Counted from the stretch's first letter, positions 24,841-34,597 are shown. The stretch is 64,000 nt of DNA from Isoetes taiwanensis (GCA_021234155.1 JAJEKV010000066.1:7572618-7636617); one strand, 5' to 3'. Numbers and translations are program-made. Notes: generated by a model not told the origin, from the sequence alone.

Positions 24841-24854
24841 TTCTCCCCCCCTTA
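24841..24854 (-). promoter_or_regulatory. Gypsy polypurine tract
   Basis: On the element strand this reads TAAGGGGGGGAGAA and abuts the 3' LTR, as expected for the plus-strand primer. Confidence 0.9.
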
Positions 24855-25299
24855 GGACAATGCTGTCCTCAGCATTGCGCTAAGGTGACGAACCTACCTT
24901 ATACCTGCAACAAAACAACATGTCATAACCTTTAATTTAGCTTGTCGAGAGTTTTATTAGTTCAAGTCAAAATTTTTAGGCTATATTTGTACTTATACAA
25001 AATTATATAGCCTTAACATCAATTATTTCTTATAATAATTCAAACTACTATTATAAGAGTTATTAGGGTTCATAATCTAATTATGGCTCCCCTATCTTCT
25101 CTCGTAACGCTCCTCGTTGAAGTCCTCCTTCTACTTGCACGCAAAAGGAGCACATTACGTTAGTTTAGTTAATAATTTGTGGTTTTAGGGGACCACCCCC
25201 TTACCTCCTTGAGCCGAACCACCTTTTGGCTCAAGGCTGTACTACCTTGCCCAAGATCATGGCCCTTTCGGTTTGAGCTTAGGGATCATTTAAGATGTT

Positions 25300-25640
25300 C
25301 CCATCATTGCCCATGATCGAGTGCTACCTTGTACACGATCCCCCTGGATCGAATACACCCGGTGCATCATGCCCCGGGGTTTCAAACTAGGGAACGTCTC
25401 ACGATCCCATCATCGCCATGATCACTTAAGCTTCACCATGACCCTCCTACGGCCAGGTGTGCGTATCCCGCATCGTGGCATAGAGATCATCCGATCGATG
25501 TCCCATCATCGCCCACTATGCCTCATTCCTCACTCACATGACCCTAATGGTCATGCGCACCTATTGGTGCGTGTGGCCTAGAGAATGCCCTAAAGGCGTA
25601 TCCCATCATCGCCCACACGATCCAAGGTTACGGCACATGC
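25300..25640. repeat. Degenerate ~100-bp tandem repeat in the Gypsy 3' region
   Basis: CCCATCATCGCCCA or a close variant starts at 25300, 25406, 25502 and 25602, a spacing of 96-106 bp. Words such as ATGACCCTCCT and CATGACCCTAA recur between them. The array lies between the chromodomain stop and the polypurine tract. Confidence 0.65.
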
Positions 25641-25756
25641 ACCCTCCTAACTAGAATGCATCGCCCGGGCTCAAAGCTAACTAACAACATACTAGCTAAC
25701 CACGGCAAAAGTCGGGTTGCGACCAAGTGAGAGGCGACTTCGCCCATCAAACTCCT

Positions 25757-26281
25757 TCATAAACTCGGGTATTGCTTCTCCAAATCCTGCTTCAATACCC
25801 GTGCGTCATCTTCCACGGGTAAGTGCTTCCACTTAACCAGGTATTGGAGGAACTGAGATCTCCTAGTCTTCTTGAATGACTTATCAAGAAGTAATTCAGG
25901 CACTATTTCTACTTGCTCCTCCGTCATTTCCAACAAGGTTGGGGTATCCAAAACCTCCTCAGGGTTAGGATTGTGCCTTTTTAATAAACTTACGTGGAAG
26001 ACCTTGTGGACCTTAAGATGGGTTGGAAGATCCAACTTATAGGCTTGAGAGCCCACTCTCTCTAAAATCTTGAACGGCCCAGCCCACCTAGGGGCAAGCT
26101 TCTTGCAGCTCCCAATCCGCAGCTTGGCTTGCTTCACCTTGATCTTCAACCAAACGGTATCTCCCACCTTAAACTCCCTTACGGTCCTGTGCTTGTCGGC
26201 TACACTCTTACTCACCGACTTCTTGCCGCCAATAAATAACCCCTTACTTCCTCTACTAGGCTGCTGCATATCCCCTAACAT
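25757..26281 (-). CDS. Gypsy integrase C-terminal domain and chromodomain
   Basis: This is the last pol segment. It contains FKVGDTVWLKIK, LAPRWAGPFKILERVGSQAY and KVFHVSLLKRHNP, the usual C-terminal integrase block of chromoviruses. Then follows a chromodomain (PELLLDKSF...LQYLVKWKHLPVEDDARVLKQ...LEKQYP). Chromodomains bind methylated histone tails through an aromatic cage. Here the first aromatic is F or Y, the VKW tryptophan is present, but the usual aromatic of the TWE motif is replaced by AR (in DDARV), so binding may be altered. The frame is open to a natural stop at 25757. Its link to the catalytic core is broken by stops between about 26280 and 26440. Confidence 0.9.
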   Translation of the reverse strand: MLGDMQQPSRGSKGLFIGGKKSVSKSVADKHRTVREFKVGDTVWLKIKVKQAKLRIGSCKKLAPRWAGPFKILERVGSQAYKLDLPTHLKVHKVFHVSLLKRHNPNPEEVLDTPTLLEMTEEQVEIVPELLLDKSFKKTRRSQFLQYLVKWKHLPVEDDARVLKQDLEKQYPSL

Positions 26282-26339
26282 CTGGCTGGGACACTTCTAC
26301 CTTGGACCGCGAGTTGTGCGGTGTCCGGGGTTAAGCTAA

Positions 26340-27174
26340 TGGTAGCCGTAGTTCACCATGAAAGGCGACATCTGAGATGACTCCTGCTTGGCACTGTTGT
26401 AGGCGAATTCCACCAAGTGAATGTACTCATCCCACTTGGACTGCTTGTTCCACACATAGCTTCGGAGCATGTCTTCAATGATTCGATTGGTCCTTTCCGT
26501 CTGGCCATCTGTTTGAGGATGATCTGGCGTTACTCATGGAGAGCTTCGCGGATGGTGCTAAAGAGATCCTGCCAAAAGGCACTCATGAACTTAGAATCTC
26601 TATCAGATATTATCTCCCGAGGCATGCCATGGAGTCTAAAAATCTCCCTTACAAATAACTTGGCAGTGTCTAATGCGGTGTCTGTCGTCTTGCAAGGCAC
26701 GAAATGTGCCATCTTAGATAACTTATCTACGACAACCATCAATGCATCCTTGCCTCGAAGAGTTCTAGGAAGTCCTGTGATGAAATCCATGCTTATGACC
26801 TCCCACTTTGCATTTGGCACCCCCAATGGCTCTAAAGCACCCGGAATCCGAAGTTGCTCTGCCTTGGTCTGCTGACACAACTGGCAATCCCGAATATATG
26901 CAGCTATCTGCTTCTTCATACCTGGCCAGAAGTAGCTACTTCGAATCTTGAAATAGGTCTTCATAAAGCCAGCATGCCCTGCTATTGGGCTGTTATGTGT
27001 GTCATGAAGAATTAACTTCCTTACCCCTGATGATTCGGGCACACACAACTTATGCTTGTGATACAACAGGTTGCCTTCCTTCTTATAATGTTTGAAGGCT
27101 TCCCGCTCCTTATCTGTTCTGGCTTCCTTGAAAAGACTTTCCCATACCTCCTTGAAGTCTACATCTGTTGGCAA
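26340..27174 (-). pseudogene. Gypsy integrase, zinc and catalytic domains
   Basis: The open part (27174-26530) has the zinc ligands in HDTHNSPIAGHAGF and CQLCQQTK, then catalytic aspartates in SMDFITGLP and ISDRDSKF. The third acidic residue lies past a frameshift, in HPQTDGQTERTNRIIEDM (about 26500-26447). The protein would insert element cDNA into the genome. The frameshift near 26530 and stops around 26340 make this copy non-functional as read. Confidence 0.9.
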
Positions 27175-27449
27175 GGACTCTTCAATCTTCTTGCCAAACT
27201 CACTCGAAAGAGTGGAAATCGCATTACAATGCGTCCTTGTCTGAAGTGGTCTCCCGGAGAGGGCATCGCTACAACATTAAGCTTACCGGGCTTATATATA
27301 ATATCAAAATCATACTCCTCAAGGAATTCCATCCACCTCCTTTGCCTTAAGTTGAGGAGTGGCTGGGTGAAAAGATATCTTGAAGGCTCATGATGATCGA
27401 TTATCCAACTGAAACTTCCTTCCCGGAGATAATGCCTCCATATCCTCAA
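27159..27449 (-). pseudogene. Gypsy RNase H C-terminal part
   Basis: [39 protein letters not shown] and IIYKPGKLNVVA are typical of the end of Ty3/Gypsy RNase H and the tether to integrase. The frame differs from that of the RT segment, and it runs off frame after NVVA, where ADALSR would normally follow. Confidence 0.85.
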
Positions 27450-28426
27450 TGCCCGACAATGGCTAGCGGCTCGATCGTGGGTTGGGTAGCGTTGCTTTCG
27501 GCGTCGTTCATCTTCTTTGAGTCGTGGGCGACTACCCTTCCTTCTTGCATCAAGATCGCCCCTGCTATCTTGCTTGCATCTGTTGCTATCAACTTGTCCT
27601 TACTCGGGTCCGGGAGAACAAGCACTGGTGCTGTTGTTAAGGCCTCTTTAAGCTTCTCAAAAGAAGCTTGGACTTTCTCTAACCAATGGCTAGCCCAATC
27701 CTTAATCTTCTTGGCCTTAGTGAGGTCCGACAGAGGGGACGCCCACTTAGCAAAGTCCTTCACGAACTTTCTATAGTATCCCGCCAACCCGAGAAAGCTT
27801 CTTACTTCTGCCACATTCCTTGGAGCTGGCCAATCAACTATTGCCTCAATTTTAGATGGATCTGTGGAGATACCCTCGGATGTTACCACATGCCCCAAAT
27901 ACTCCACTCGGCCTGTTGCAAAGTGGCACTTAGAGAGCTTCCCATACAACCGATGACGTCTCAACTTCTCCAACACTTTCCTGAGGTGCTGACAATGCTC
28001 TCCAAGGGACTTGCTGTAGATTAGGATGTCGTCGAAGAAGACAATAACAAACTCATCCAAGAAGTCTCTGAAGATATCGTTCATGAGGCGCATAAACGTT
28101 GCGGGAGCGTTTGACAATCCAAAGGGCATTACTGTAAACTCAAAATGACCATACCGCGTTCTGAAAGCAGTCTTATGGATGTCCTCTTCCTTTATTCTTA
28201 TCTGATGGTATCCTGATCTTAAATCAATCTTAGAGAATACCTTTGCTCCTTGTAGCTGATCCATTAGGTCATCCGCCCTTGGCAATGCATACTTATTCTT
28301 TATCGTCTGCTTATTGAGCTGGCGATAGTCTATGCACATTCTTAAGCTCCCATCTTTCTTCTTGACAAAGAGTATAGGTGCTCCGAAAGGAGACACACTT
28401 GCTCTTATAAATCCAAGCTCGAGCAA
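27446..28426 (-). CDS. Gypsy reverse transcriptase and RNase H start
   Basis: A 326-codon open frame starts inside the RT. It contains [73 protein letters not shown] and the active site [10 protein letters not shown]. The connection domain ([29 protein letters not shown]) and the RNase H opening ([18 protein letters not shown] in IEPLAIV) follow. All catalytic Asp residues are present. It has only C-terminal frame damage, so this is the best preserved part of the element. The displayed start is simply the first ATG; the native polyprotein would enter from upstream. Confidence 0.95.
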   Translation of the reverse strand: MLELGFIRASVSPFGAPILFVKKKDGSLRMCIDYRQLNKQTIKNKYALPRADDLMDQLQGAKVFSKIDLRSGYHQIRIKEEDIHKTAFRTRYGHFEFTVMPFGLSNAPATFMRLMNDIFRDFLDEFVIVFFDDILIYSKSLGEHCQHLRKVLEKLRRHRLYGKLSKCHFATGRVEYLGHVVTSEGISTDPSKIEAIVDWPAPRNVAEVRSFLGLAGYYRKFVKDFAKWASPLSDLTKAKKIKDWASHWLEKVQASFEKLKEALTTAPVLVLPDPSKDKLIATDASKIAGAILMQEGRVVAHDSKKMNDAESNATQPTIEPLAIVGH

Positions 28427-28538
28427 TTCCTCGCACCAAGTTTCTTGAGCTCGATCAATTGCAGGATGCTCATTCTATATGGCGCCTTCTTCGGTCGGCT
28501 TTTCGCGCCGAGCCAATGTGATCTCACATTCCACACCC

Positions 28539-29110
28539 CTATAAGGTGGCGGTACCGCCGGTTTCATCCGGAAATACATCCCTGAATTCTGAAATAAGCC
28601 TTGCTATCTGCCTAGGCAGCTGATTTCCCTTTGTGTCACTTCCATCCTGCTTGCCTGGCTCAACTGATTCCATCCTCAAGATGTAATCCACCTTATTCCT
28701 TTCTATACTCTTCCTTAGCTGCTTCAAAGAAATACACTGCATAGGGGATTCTAGCTTCTTACCTTTCACTATCAACTTGCTGCCGTCTGGTGCCGTCATG
28801 GAGACTTCATTCCGGTCGCAATCAATCATGGCTTTGGCTGGCTTCAAAAATTCCATTCCCACTATAAGATCATACCTTCCAATATCCATGACTTCCGCTC
28901 CCATCGGCCACTTGGCCCCACTAAGGTCTATGTCAAAGGTGATCCTCCTCCCCTTAGTGTGCGAATGGCCGCTTTACCATAGCTACTGGCCTTGGCTTAG
29001 ACTTCAATACCTTGTTCTTCATTAGAGCAGCCAATCTAGGAGATGCAAAATTATGAGAGCTACCCAGATCTATGAGGACTACATAAGGATTACTATCTAT
29101 GATCCCATCC
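28539..29110 (-). pseudogene. Gypsy protease region
   Basis: Minus-strand frames give SNPYVVLIDLGSSHNFASP and, after a shift, MDIGRYDLIVGMEFLKPAKA and IDCDRNEVSM. These are the two halves of a Ty3/Gypsy aspartic protease. The catalytic D-S/T-G is D-L-G here (29062-29070), which should abolish activity. The downstream half is open from 28904 to 28539. Confidence 0.8.
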
Positions 29111-29269
29111 GCCGCAATGACAGTTGGATCGATTCTCTATCTCATCTCGACTCAATGTTTGCACATATGTGACACTCACCATCTATGAAGTCGTGGCCCT
29201 CCCGCTGGTCATCGCCCTCGTCCCGCTTCGTTGGGGAGTCCCAATCCAAGAGTTCTCACCAAAGCCGAC

Positions 29270-30461
29270 CGCATGACGAATGGACAATCATGTGTCCGGT
29301 GCCCCGGGCCGGAAGCACCAAAACATAACTTCTTCTCAATGCATTCCTGTCTCTTTTCCTTCCTACAGATCGCCTAGGAGACGCTTTTAAGAGCACTTCC
29401 CCTCGATGCATTCTCCTGCGGGCTTACGGTCCCCAAAAAGCTTTGCTCTTATCCTTACCTTGCTGCTGACTTCGATGGTGTAGCCGCTGATTGCTTACCC
29501 CGATATTGTCCCCGATCACGCCTCAACTCTTACCCCTCGGTTGATCGCTTCTCTGCTTTGGAGTTGCTGGTGCCTCCTCCAAACTTATAGCTTTATCTTC
29601 GGCCTCTGCAACTGACCTTGGGTTGATTGCTCTAACAAGCCTCTTGATATTGCTGTTCAACCCCTCAATATAGGTGTCCACTGCTTGCCTTTCTGATACT
29701 CCCGGGACATGAAGTCTAAGTCTCATGAATTCTTCGGTATACTTAGCCACTGATAAGCTACCCTGATTCAACCTGTAAAATTGCTGGATCTGTCTACTAG
29801 TATGGGACCTTGGTACGTAGTGCTTACGGAAAGCCTTGCTAAAAGTCTTAAATCTGCAATTGTTCCTCTTCAGCTTGTTAGACTTAGCATATCCCTTCCA
29901 CCAGATCCTTGCCGGTCCAATGAGGTTAGCTGTAGCAACTTTCCCTATGTCCTTGTCTTTCATCCCGTAAGAGTTACCAAATTCTTCCATTTCATCAAGC
30001 CATGCTTCAGCCTCCATGCCAGATCTGTCTTTCCCTGAAAACTGGCCCAGCTTCCTTGTCTTCCACACATTGCTCATAGCACTATCCACCTTTTTCTGAT
30101 AGTCATCCGTCTTTCTTGCCCTTTTTCTTGCCTTAGGTGTGTCAGACTCACTGTCGGAGCTAGAGCTGTCGTCACTGGAAGAGCTATCTGATGAGCTGGA
30201 ACTAGATGATGATGGACTCCTGGTTCTCCTTCTTCGTCTCTTGTCCCTGACGTTGCCGTGGTTGCCCTCCCCTTCCTGCTGAGGGACTTCGTCACCACCC
30301 GGAACACAAGGTGGAGGCGGAGGACCATCTTCTTGTGCGTTCATGAGAGGTGTCGCCCAGTTGATGAGATGTTGCATCTGATTCCTCATCTGTACCAACC
30401 TTGCATTAACTGCCTCTGGTGACATATCCTGCTCAAAGTCTTCCTGCTCTCTGCCGAACAA
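29270..30461 (-). pseudogene. Gypsy gag (capsid) with damaged zinc knuckle
   Basis: The 312-codon frame 30461-29523 has an acidic N-terminus, a long Arg/Ser tract (about residues 80-115) and the retrotransposon gag domain (AWLDEMEEFGNSYGMKDKD, IGPARIWWKGYAKSNK, KYTEEFMRLRLHVPGVSERQ, DTYIEGLNSNIKRLVRAI). The nucleocapsid knuckle lies beyond the stop, in another frame near 29330-29280, as CFGASGPGHRTHDC. The second cysteine of the CCHC set is Ala there. Gag forms the virus-like particle in the cytoplasm. The gene begins 290 bp downstream of the unknown frame ending at 30748. Confidence 0.9.
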
Positions 30462-30747
30462 GTTCCTTGGTACCCAATTGCGTGGTCGGTGCTGGTCCTG
30501 AGACCCTGCACTTGAGTTCCTTGCTGCAAGTATTGGTCATTAATACGTGTTATTAAGTTAGGCAATGATCATTATTGCTTACAATTAAATTGTTGTTAGC
30601 CACAAAAGAAATCATATGAAAACTTCATTTATAGGTCAACATCATAGTAGTACATTAATTAGTATATAGGAATACATTTAATAGACTTCATGATAATACT
30701 TAAGAAAGAATTACAATATACTTAAATCTTATGAGACAATTCTTCCA

Positions 30748-32256
30748 TCAATGATGTCGCTTGAAGAAGTTCTTGATTTTCTTGTATGCTGTGCCCTTTC
30801 CCATGTTCTGCAGGATTCTAGCCGCCGATCCTCCCTCCAATGCCCTTGCTACCTGTGGTGCTGGGAGTTCTGGTGCAGTTGCCGCTACTACTGACAAGTG
30901 CGCATCCCTGAGGTGCCCCCTTGCGAAGTCGAGAGCATGAAGTGCTACTGATCTCTTGAAGAGGATAACATGGTCTACCTTCACATCTATTCTCGCATGC
31001 TGACCAAAGCCCGAAAGTGCTATAAGGAGTGCTACGGACTCTTCCCCTCTTGGGCTGAATTCTTTATGGAAAACTATCATCCCGCCAAAGGGCCTAAGAT
31101 AGTACCGAAAGTGACTTGCCCTTGGTTCCCTTTTCTCGCATTCCTTTTCTCCCAGCTGCTTCGCCGAAGATGTCCAATGCCATAAGATCCTCATGGTCTC
31201 TCCACATAGTAGTTGCACTCTCCAAATTGATGCTGCTAGAAGCTTCTCGCGTACTCATGGAGCGCACTGGTCTGCTGGTGCTTGGGCCCCTTCCTGGCTT
31301 GTACAATCTGCTTTGGATTTCCTGAAATTCTTCTTCTGGAATGATGGGTTCCTGTTGCTGATACATCTGCCTTATATGTTGGTATGCCTGGATGTCCGAC
31401 ATGGTTTCCCCCGCATAGGAGTGTCGCTCCGCTACTTCCCTTGGTATCTCCTGGTAGGAGTAGTCGATGAAGTCGCTACCCTGTTCCTGTGCAATTAGGC
31501 CTAGGAGCTCGTCTATCCTGAGGTTTTCCTCTTGGCAATAGGGGAGGTTGAGAATGTCGGTGGCGAATATGTATTCCTCGCCATCGATGATTACTGGGGT
31601 AAGGCCCGTGATGCCCATTGGTGGCTCAAAATCTCGCCTTAGAACTTCTTGTTGCCGAGCTATACGCCTCTCCATCCTTCTTGCCTCCCTCATCTCCCAG
31701 CTTGGGTTCTCTTCCTCTTCCTCCTCGTAATCCTGCTCGATTTGCAACGTAGGTGCTTCTGATGTGGAACCGTAGTGTTCGTATGCTAAGGTCTGGATCT
31801 CCTGGATGCTTATCTGTGGCCGCTTTCGGGTGTCGAGGGTGCCAAATCAAGGGTTGGATTGACGGCTCCCCTGGTTGGTTAACCGCCCCTATCTTTTGCA
31901 TGAACAATGCTAAGGTCAGCCGGCTTGAGAGGTACCTATGCCTATGATGCTTACACTCATGTAGTCCGGCATGTTTCTGGTTCTATCCCATAACTTGCTC
32001 TTACCCCTGATCCCCCACCTATGGCTTGAGCAAGGGAATCTAGAGAAACCCATTTCCCTCCCCTAGGCGGCAAGCTAACTTCCCAGGGTAAGACCTGCTG
32101 ATCATATTGACAAATGATGTCAGTGTAGTATGGGGTTGTAGTCAGAGTGGCATGGAGATCAAAGAGATAATCAAAAACATGGAAGACTTGTTCAGGGGGA
32201 CAATCACGAATGTGATTGGTCTCATTATACCATCTGACAAAGCTTGAGGGCGCCAT
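30748..32256 (-). pseudogene. Unrecognised second cargo frame (ORF-B) in the Gypsy element
   Basis: I do not recognise this protein. It starts MAPSSFVRWYNETNHIRDC and VFHVFDYLFDL (32256-31957). It continues through shifted frames: an acidic segment (EEEEEENPSWEMREARRMER), then PPMGITGLTPVIIDGEEYIF and EENLRIDELLGLIAQEQGSD. These lie in 31747-31094. A last frame (to 30748) has FRYYLRPFGGMIVFHKEFSP, ARIDVKVDHVILFKRS and a basic end KKIKNFFKRHH. At least three frame changes are needed, near 31960, 31760 and 31130. With them the protein would be about 500 residues. It lies between the histone-like frame and gag and has a TATA box 110 bp upstream, so it looks like a separate gene. It could be an accessory retroviral-type protein or a captured host gene. 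Confidence 0.6.
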
Positions 32257-32367
32257 TGAACAGGAATAGCTATGGAAAATGGTTGATGGAGATGAGCAAA
32301 AGCCAAAGAAATCGCCAAAGGGGCTGAGAGCAACTCTTAATGGAAAAAAAATGACAAATGAGGGTCC

Positions 32368-32376
32368 CTTTTATAG
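32368..32376 (-). promoter_or_regulatory. TATA box before ORF-B
   Basis: The element strand reads CTATAAAAG, a near-perfect plant TATA box, 112-120 bp upstream of the ATG at 32256. The spacing suits a leader of about 80 bases. Confidence 0.6.
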
Positions 32377-32562
32377 ACTAGGGGTGCCTCGGGTTCCGTG
32401 CACAAAGGTTCTTGATGGGGAAGACTCCAAATCTATGGCCCTGGGTGTCCAAATGAGCTACCATGAAGTGCAATTCTAAACAAAGCAAAGCAAGAAACGC
32501 TACATGGTAATTTGTTGGGTCAAAATTGGTTGATTGGGCGAAAAATTGGCCGAAATCGGGTC

Positions 32563-32830
32563 AGAGCGCGCGAAACGCCTCTGCGTCGCGGGCGCAGGCG
32601 GGTCTGGCGCGGTGTGACCCGATTTGGGTCTAATCTAAGCTCTGCTGTATATTTTTAAGGGATTCAAATTGCTAGGATGACTAATTGGACGATTCTAATC
32701 TAACTAGGGTTTTTTCTTACATGATTTAGACCTTAAATTGTTAATATTCTAAAAACGGGTCGAAGGCCTTGCAACGCCTCTCTGCGTCAAGGGGTAGTCC
32801 GGGTCGCTGTGTGACCCGATTTCGGGGGGG
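32563..32830. repeat. Two-copy GC-rich repeat between the cargo frames
   Basis: ACGCCTCTGCGTC followed by GTGTGACCCGATTT occurs near 32574-32628 and again, as ACGCCTCTCTGCGTC plus GTGTGACCCGATTT, near 32776-32822. The two copies are about 200 bp apart and lie downstream of the histone-like frame. Confidence 0.65.
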
Positions 32831-32916
32831 GCGCTCGAACTACTATTTCTAATGCAAAAAAAAGATTTGTCTACTAATTGCAAAACAAAGTTTTATATTT
32901 ATGGGGAACTTAATAA

Positions 32917-34040
32917 TTACATTTGTTTGAACCAAAAATGCATCCTCAAGGATATTCCTTTATGGATGCGACGCCAAGTGTACATCCTTGGGCATTAGAG
33001 TCACCCTCTTGGCGTGGATCGGCGCAGAGGTTGCCTTCCTCAAACAACCGGGTGAGTTCGCCCTCGCCGCTACTTGCAAAGACCGAGTTGTGAGCGGCGT
33101 CACCACGTGTCGGTGACGGCTCACCGCATCACCTCCCGCATGAGTCGCTCAAAGGGTGCCTTCCTAATAAGGAGATTAGTGCACTGTTGAAAGTGTCTAA
33201 TCTCCCGGAAGACACGGGAGTGTACCGAGTTAGGCCCATGGTGGGTCTTACTCGGCTTCTCGGGCTGTGGCGGCGGCGGCTTGGGCTGGTTCTTGGGCGG
33301 CCGGCCTCCCTCCACGGTCCGCTGGATGTTTTGCCGGCAGTACCAATCGTTATACCTCGTCCACCGACGAAGGTATTCTTGGTATGCCTTGAGGCGGCGC
33401 CGGTAGAGGCGGTCCTCCTTCAAGGCGAAGGCCCGCTCGCCCGCCTTCTGCTTCTTTGCCACCTTAGGTGGCTTGGGCCCACTCACGGGTAAAGGCGGTC
33501 TTGGGTCCGCCCCTTGCCCTGCTTCGTCTTCTTCCTCCTCCTCTCCTTCCACACTGCTCCTCCTGGCGGGGGAGGCTCCTCGATCCCACGGCCCGGTTGG
33601 CGGGGACCGTCGTTTCTTCTCTTCGTCCTCTGCTCTTCCCGCCGCAGCTCCTCCTCGCGTTCCCTCTTCCTCCTTGCGGCCCTCTCTTCAGGCCACTCCG
33701 CGACCTTCTCCTTTCCTTTCTTCTTTGGGGCCGAAGGCCCCGCTTCGTCCACCTGCTGTTGGACCTGCTCCTCCTCCTGCTCCTCCACTTCGGTGTCGGT
33801 GGCCCCGAAGTGGCGAGATTCGTCGGTTCTTTGTGTGCCTGCCGACGAAGGGCTGCTCTCGGCATCATGGTACGACTCGTCGCTGCTGCTGCTGCTGCTG
33901 CTGGTAGGGGAAGGCTCCTCTTCTCCCTTCTTGGGCCGTAGGTGCTCTGGTATCTTCTTCACATGCCGCCCTGCTGCCTGCGCCATGGAGAGGGTAGGCC
34001 TAGGCCCAGTCTTCCTATAGGTTTGCTTGGTTCGAGCCAT
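32917..34040 (-). pseudogene. Histone H3-family (CENH3-like) gene carried by the Gypsy element
   Basis: The frame starts MARTKQT-Y-RKTG-PR, the H3 tail including the K4 and R8-K9 neighbourhoods. A Ser/Glu/Lys/Arg-rich insert of over 200 residues follows. Then H3-fold landmarks appear in order. The alpha-N/alpha-1 block (33207-33124) reads REIRHFQQC, TNLLIRKAPF, ERLMREV. The end of alpha-2 (33050-33021) reads RLFEEGNLCA. Loop 2 (33019-32975) reads IHAKRVTLMPKD. Alpha-3 (32973-32956) reads RRIHKG, before TAA at 32919-32917. RY-PG is visible in another frame near 33230. HFQ and TNLLI resemble centromeric H3, while RK-PF-RL-RE resembles canonical H3. About five frameshifts (near 33545, 33230, 33120, 33020 and 32974) break it, and early alpha-2 is poorly readable. 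Spanning 374 codons, it is far longer than H3 (136). No introns are seen. It is the first gene after the 5' LTR. Confidence 0.85.
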
Positions 34041-34128
34041 ATTTAACGGTCTAGAAAACAGGTGGGGATAGGCTGGTCAAGAGAGAGAAGGTAGAGGAAG
34101 GTTTGGAGGGAAAAATGAGGTGTCAGAG

Positions 34129-34137
34129 ATATTTAAA
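34129..34137 (-). promoter_or_regulatory. TATA-like box before the H3-like frame
   Basis: The element strand reads TTTAAATAT about 90 bp upstream of the ATG at 34040, followed by a pyrimidine-rich leader (CACCTCATTTTTCCCTCC). This is typical spacing for a plant core promoter. Confidence 0.5.
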
Positions 34138-34597
34138 GAGGAGGGTCCCTGAGAATATTCTCCTACCATAATTACCCCTATTTATTAGCCCCCCCTTATT
34201 AATTACACCCTATTTAATAGTTATTTAATTATTAAAATATATACTAAAAATTCGTATTATACCTGTAATTTTTCAATTTTCCTAATGGTTTGAGGTGTTA
34301 ATTATGGATTTGCGCCATTTTTCACCTGGGTCTCCGATTGGCATGATTCTTCGACCCATTTTAGGTGAAATTTGATGCAGATGCATAATTTTCACTTCAA
34401 TTTTACTAGAAGATGAGTTTGGCTCACTCAAACCTTCGTCTAACACTTAACCTAAATCCTGACCCACTACCTAGGAGAAAAAATTTTCCCCCATTGCCGC
34501 GGTTCAGTGGTGGAAATGTTCATTTCACACCTCTATAGGCCTGTTAGACTACTTCATGGTTATGGTCAGTGCTAGTTCTTGGTCAACCAAGAACATG

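Noticed and set aside
33464-33941. Long plus-strand and alternative-frame open readings over the H3-like gene
   Set aside because: They are GC-rich shadows of the Ser/Glu/Lys-coding strand and show no protein motifs.
33930-33960. Alignment of GRHVKKIPEHLRPKKG with the H3 GGVKKPHRYRPG segment
   Set aside because: A better RY-PG match occurs later, next to the alpha-1 sequence, so this one may be coincidental.
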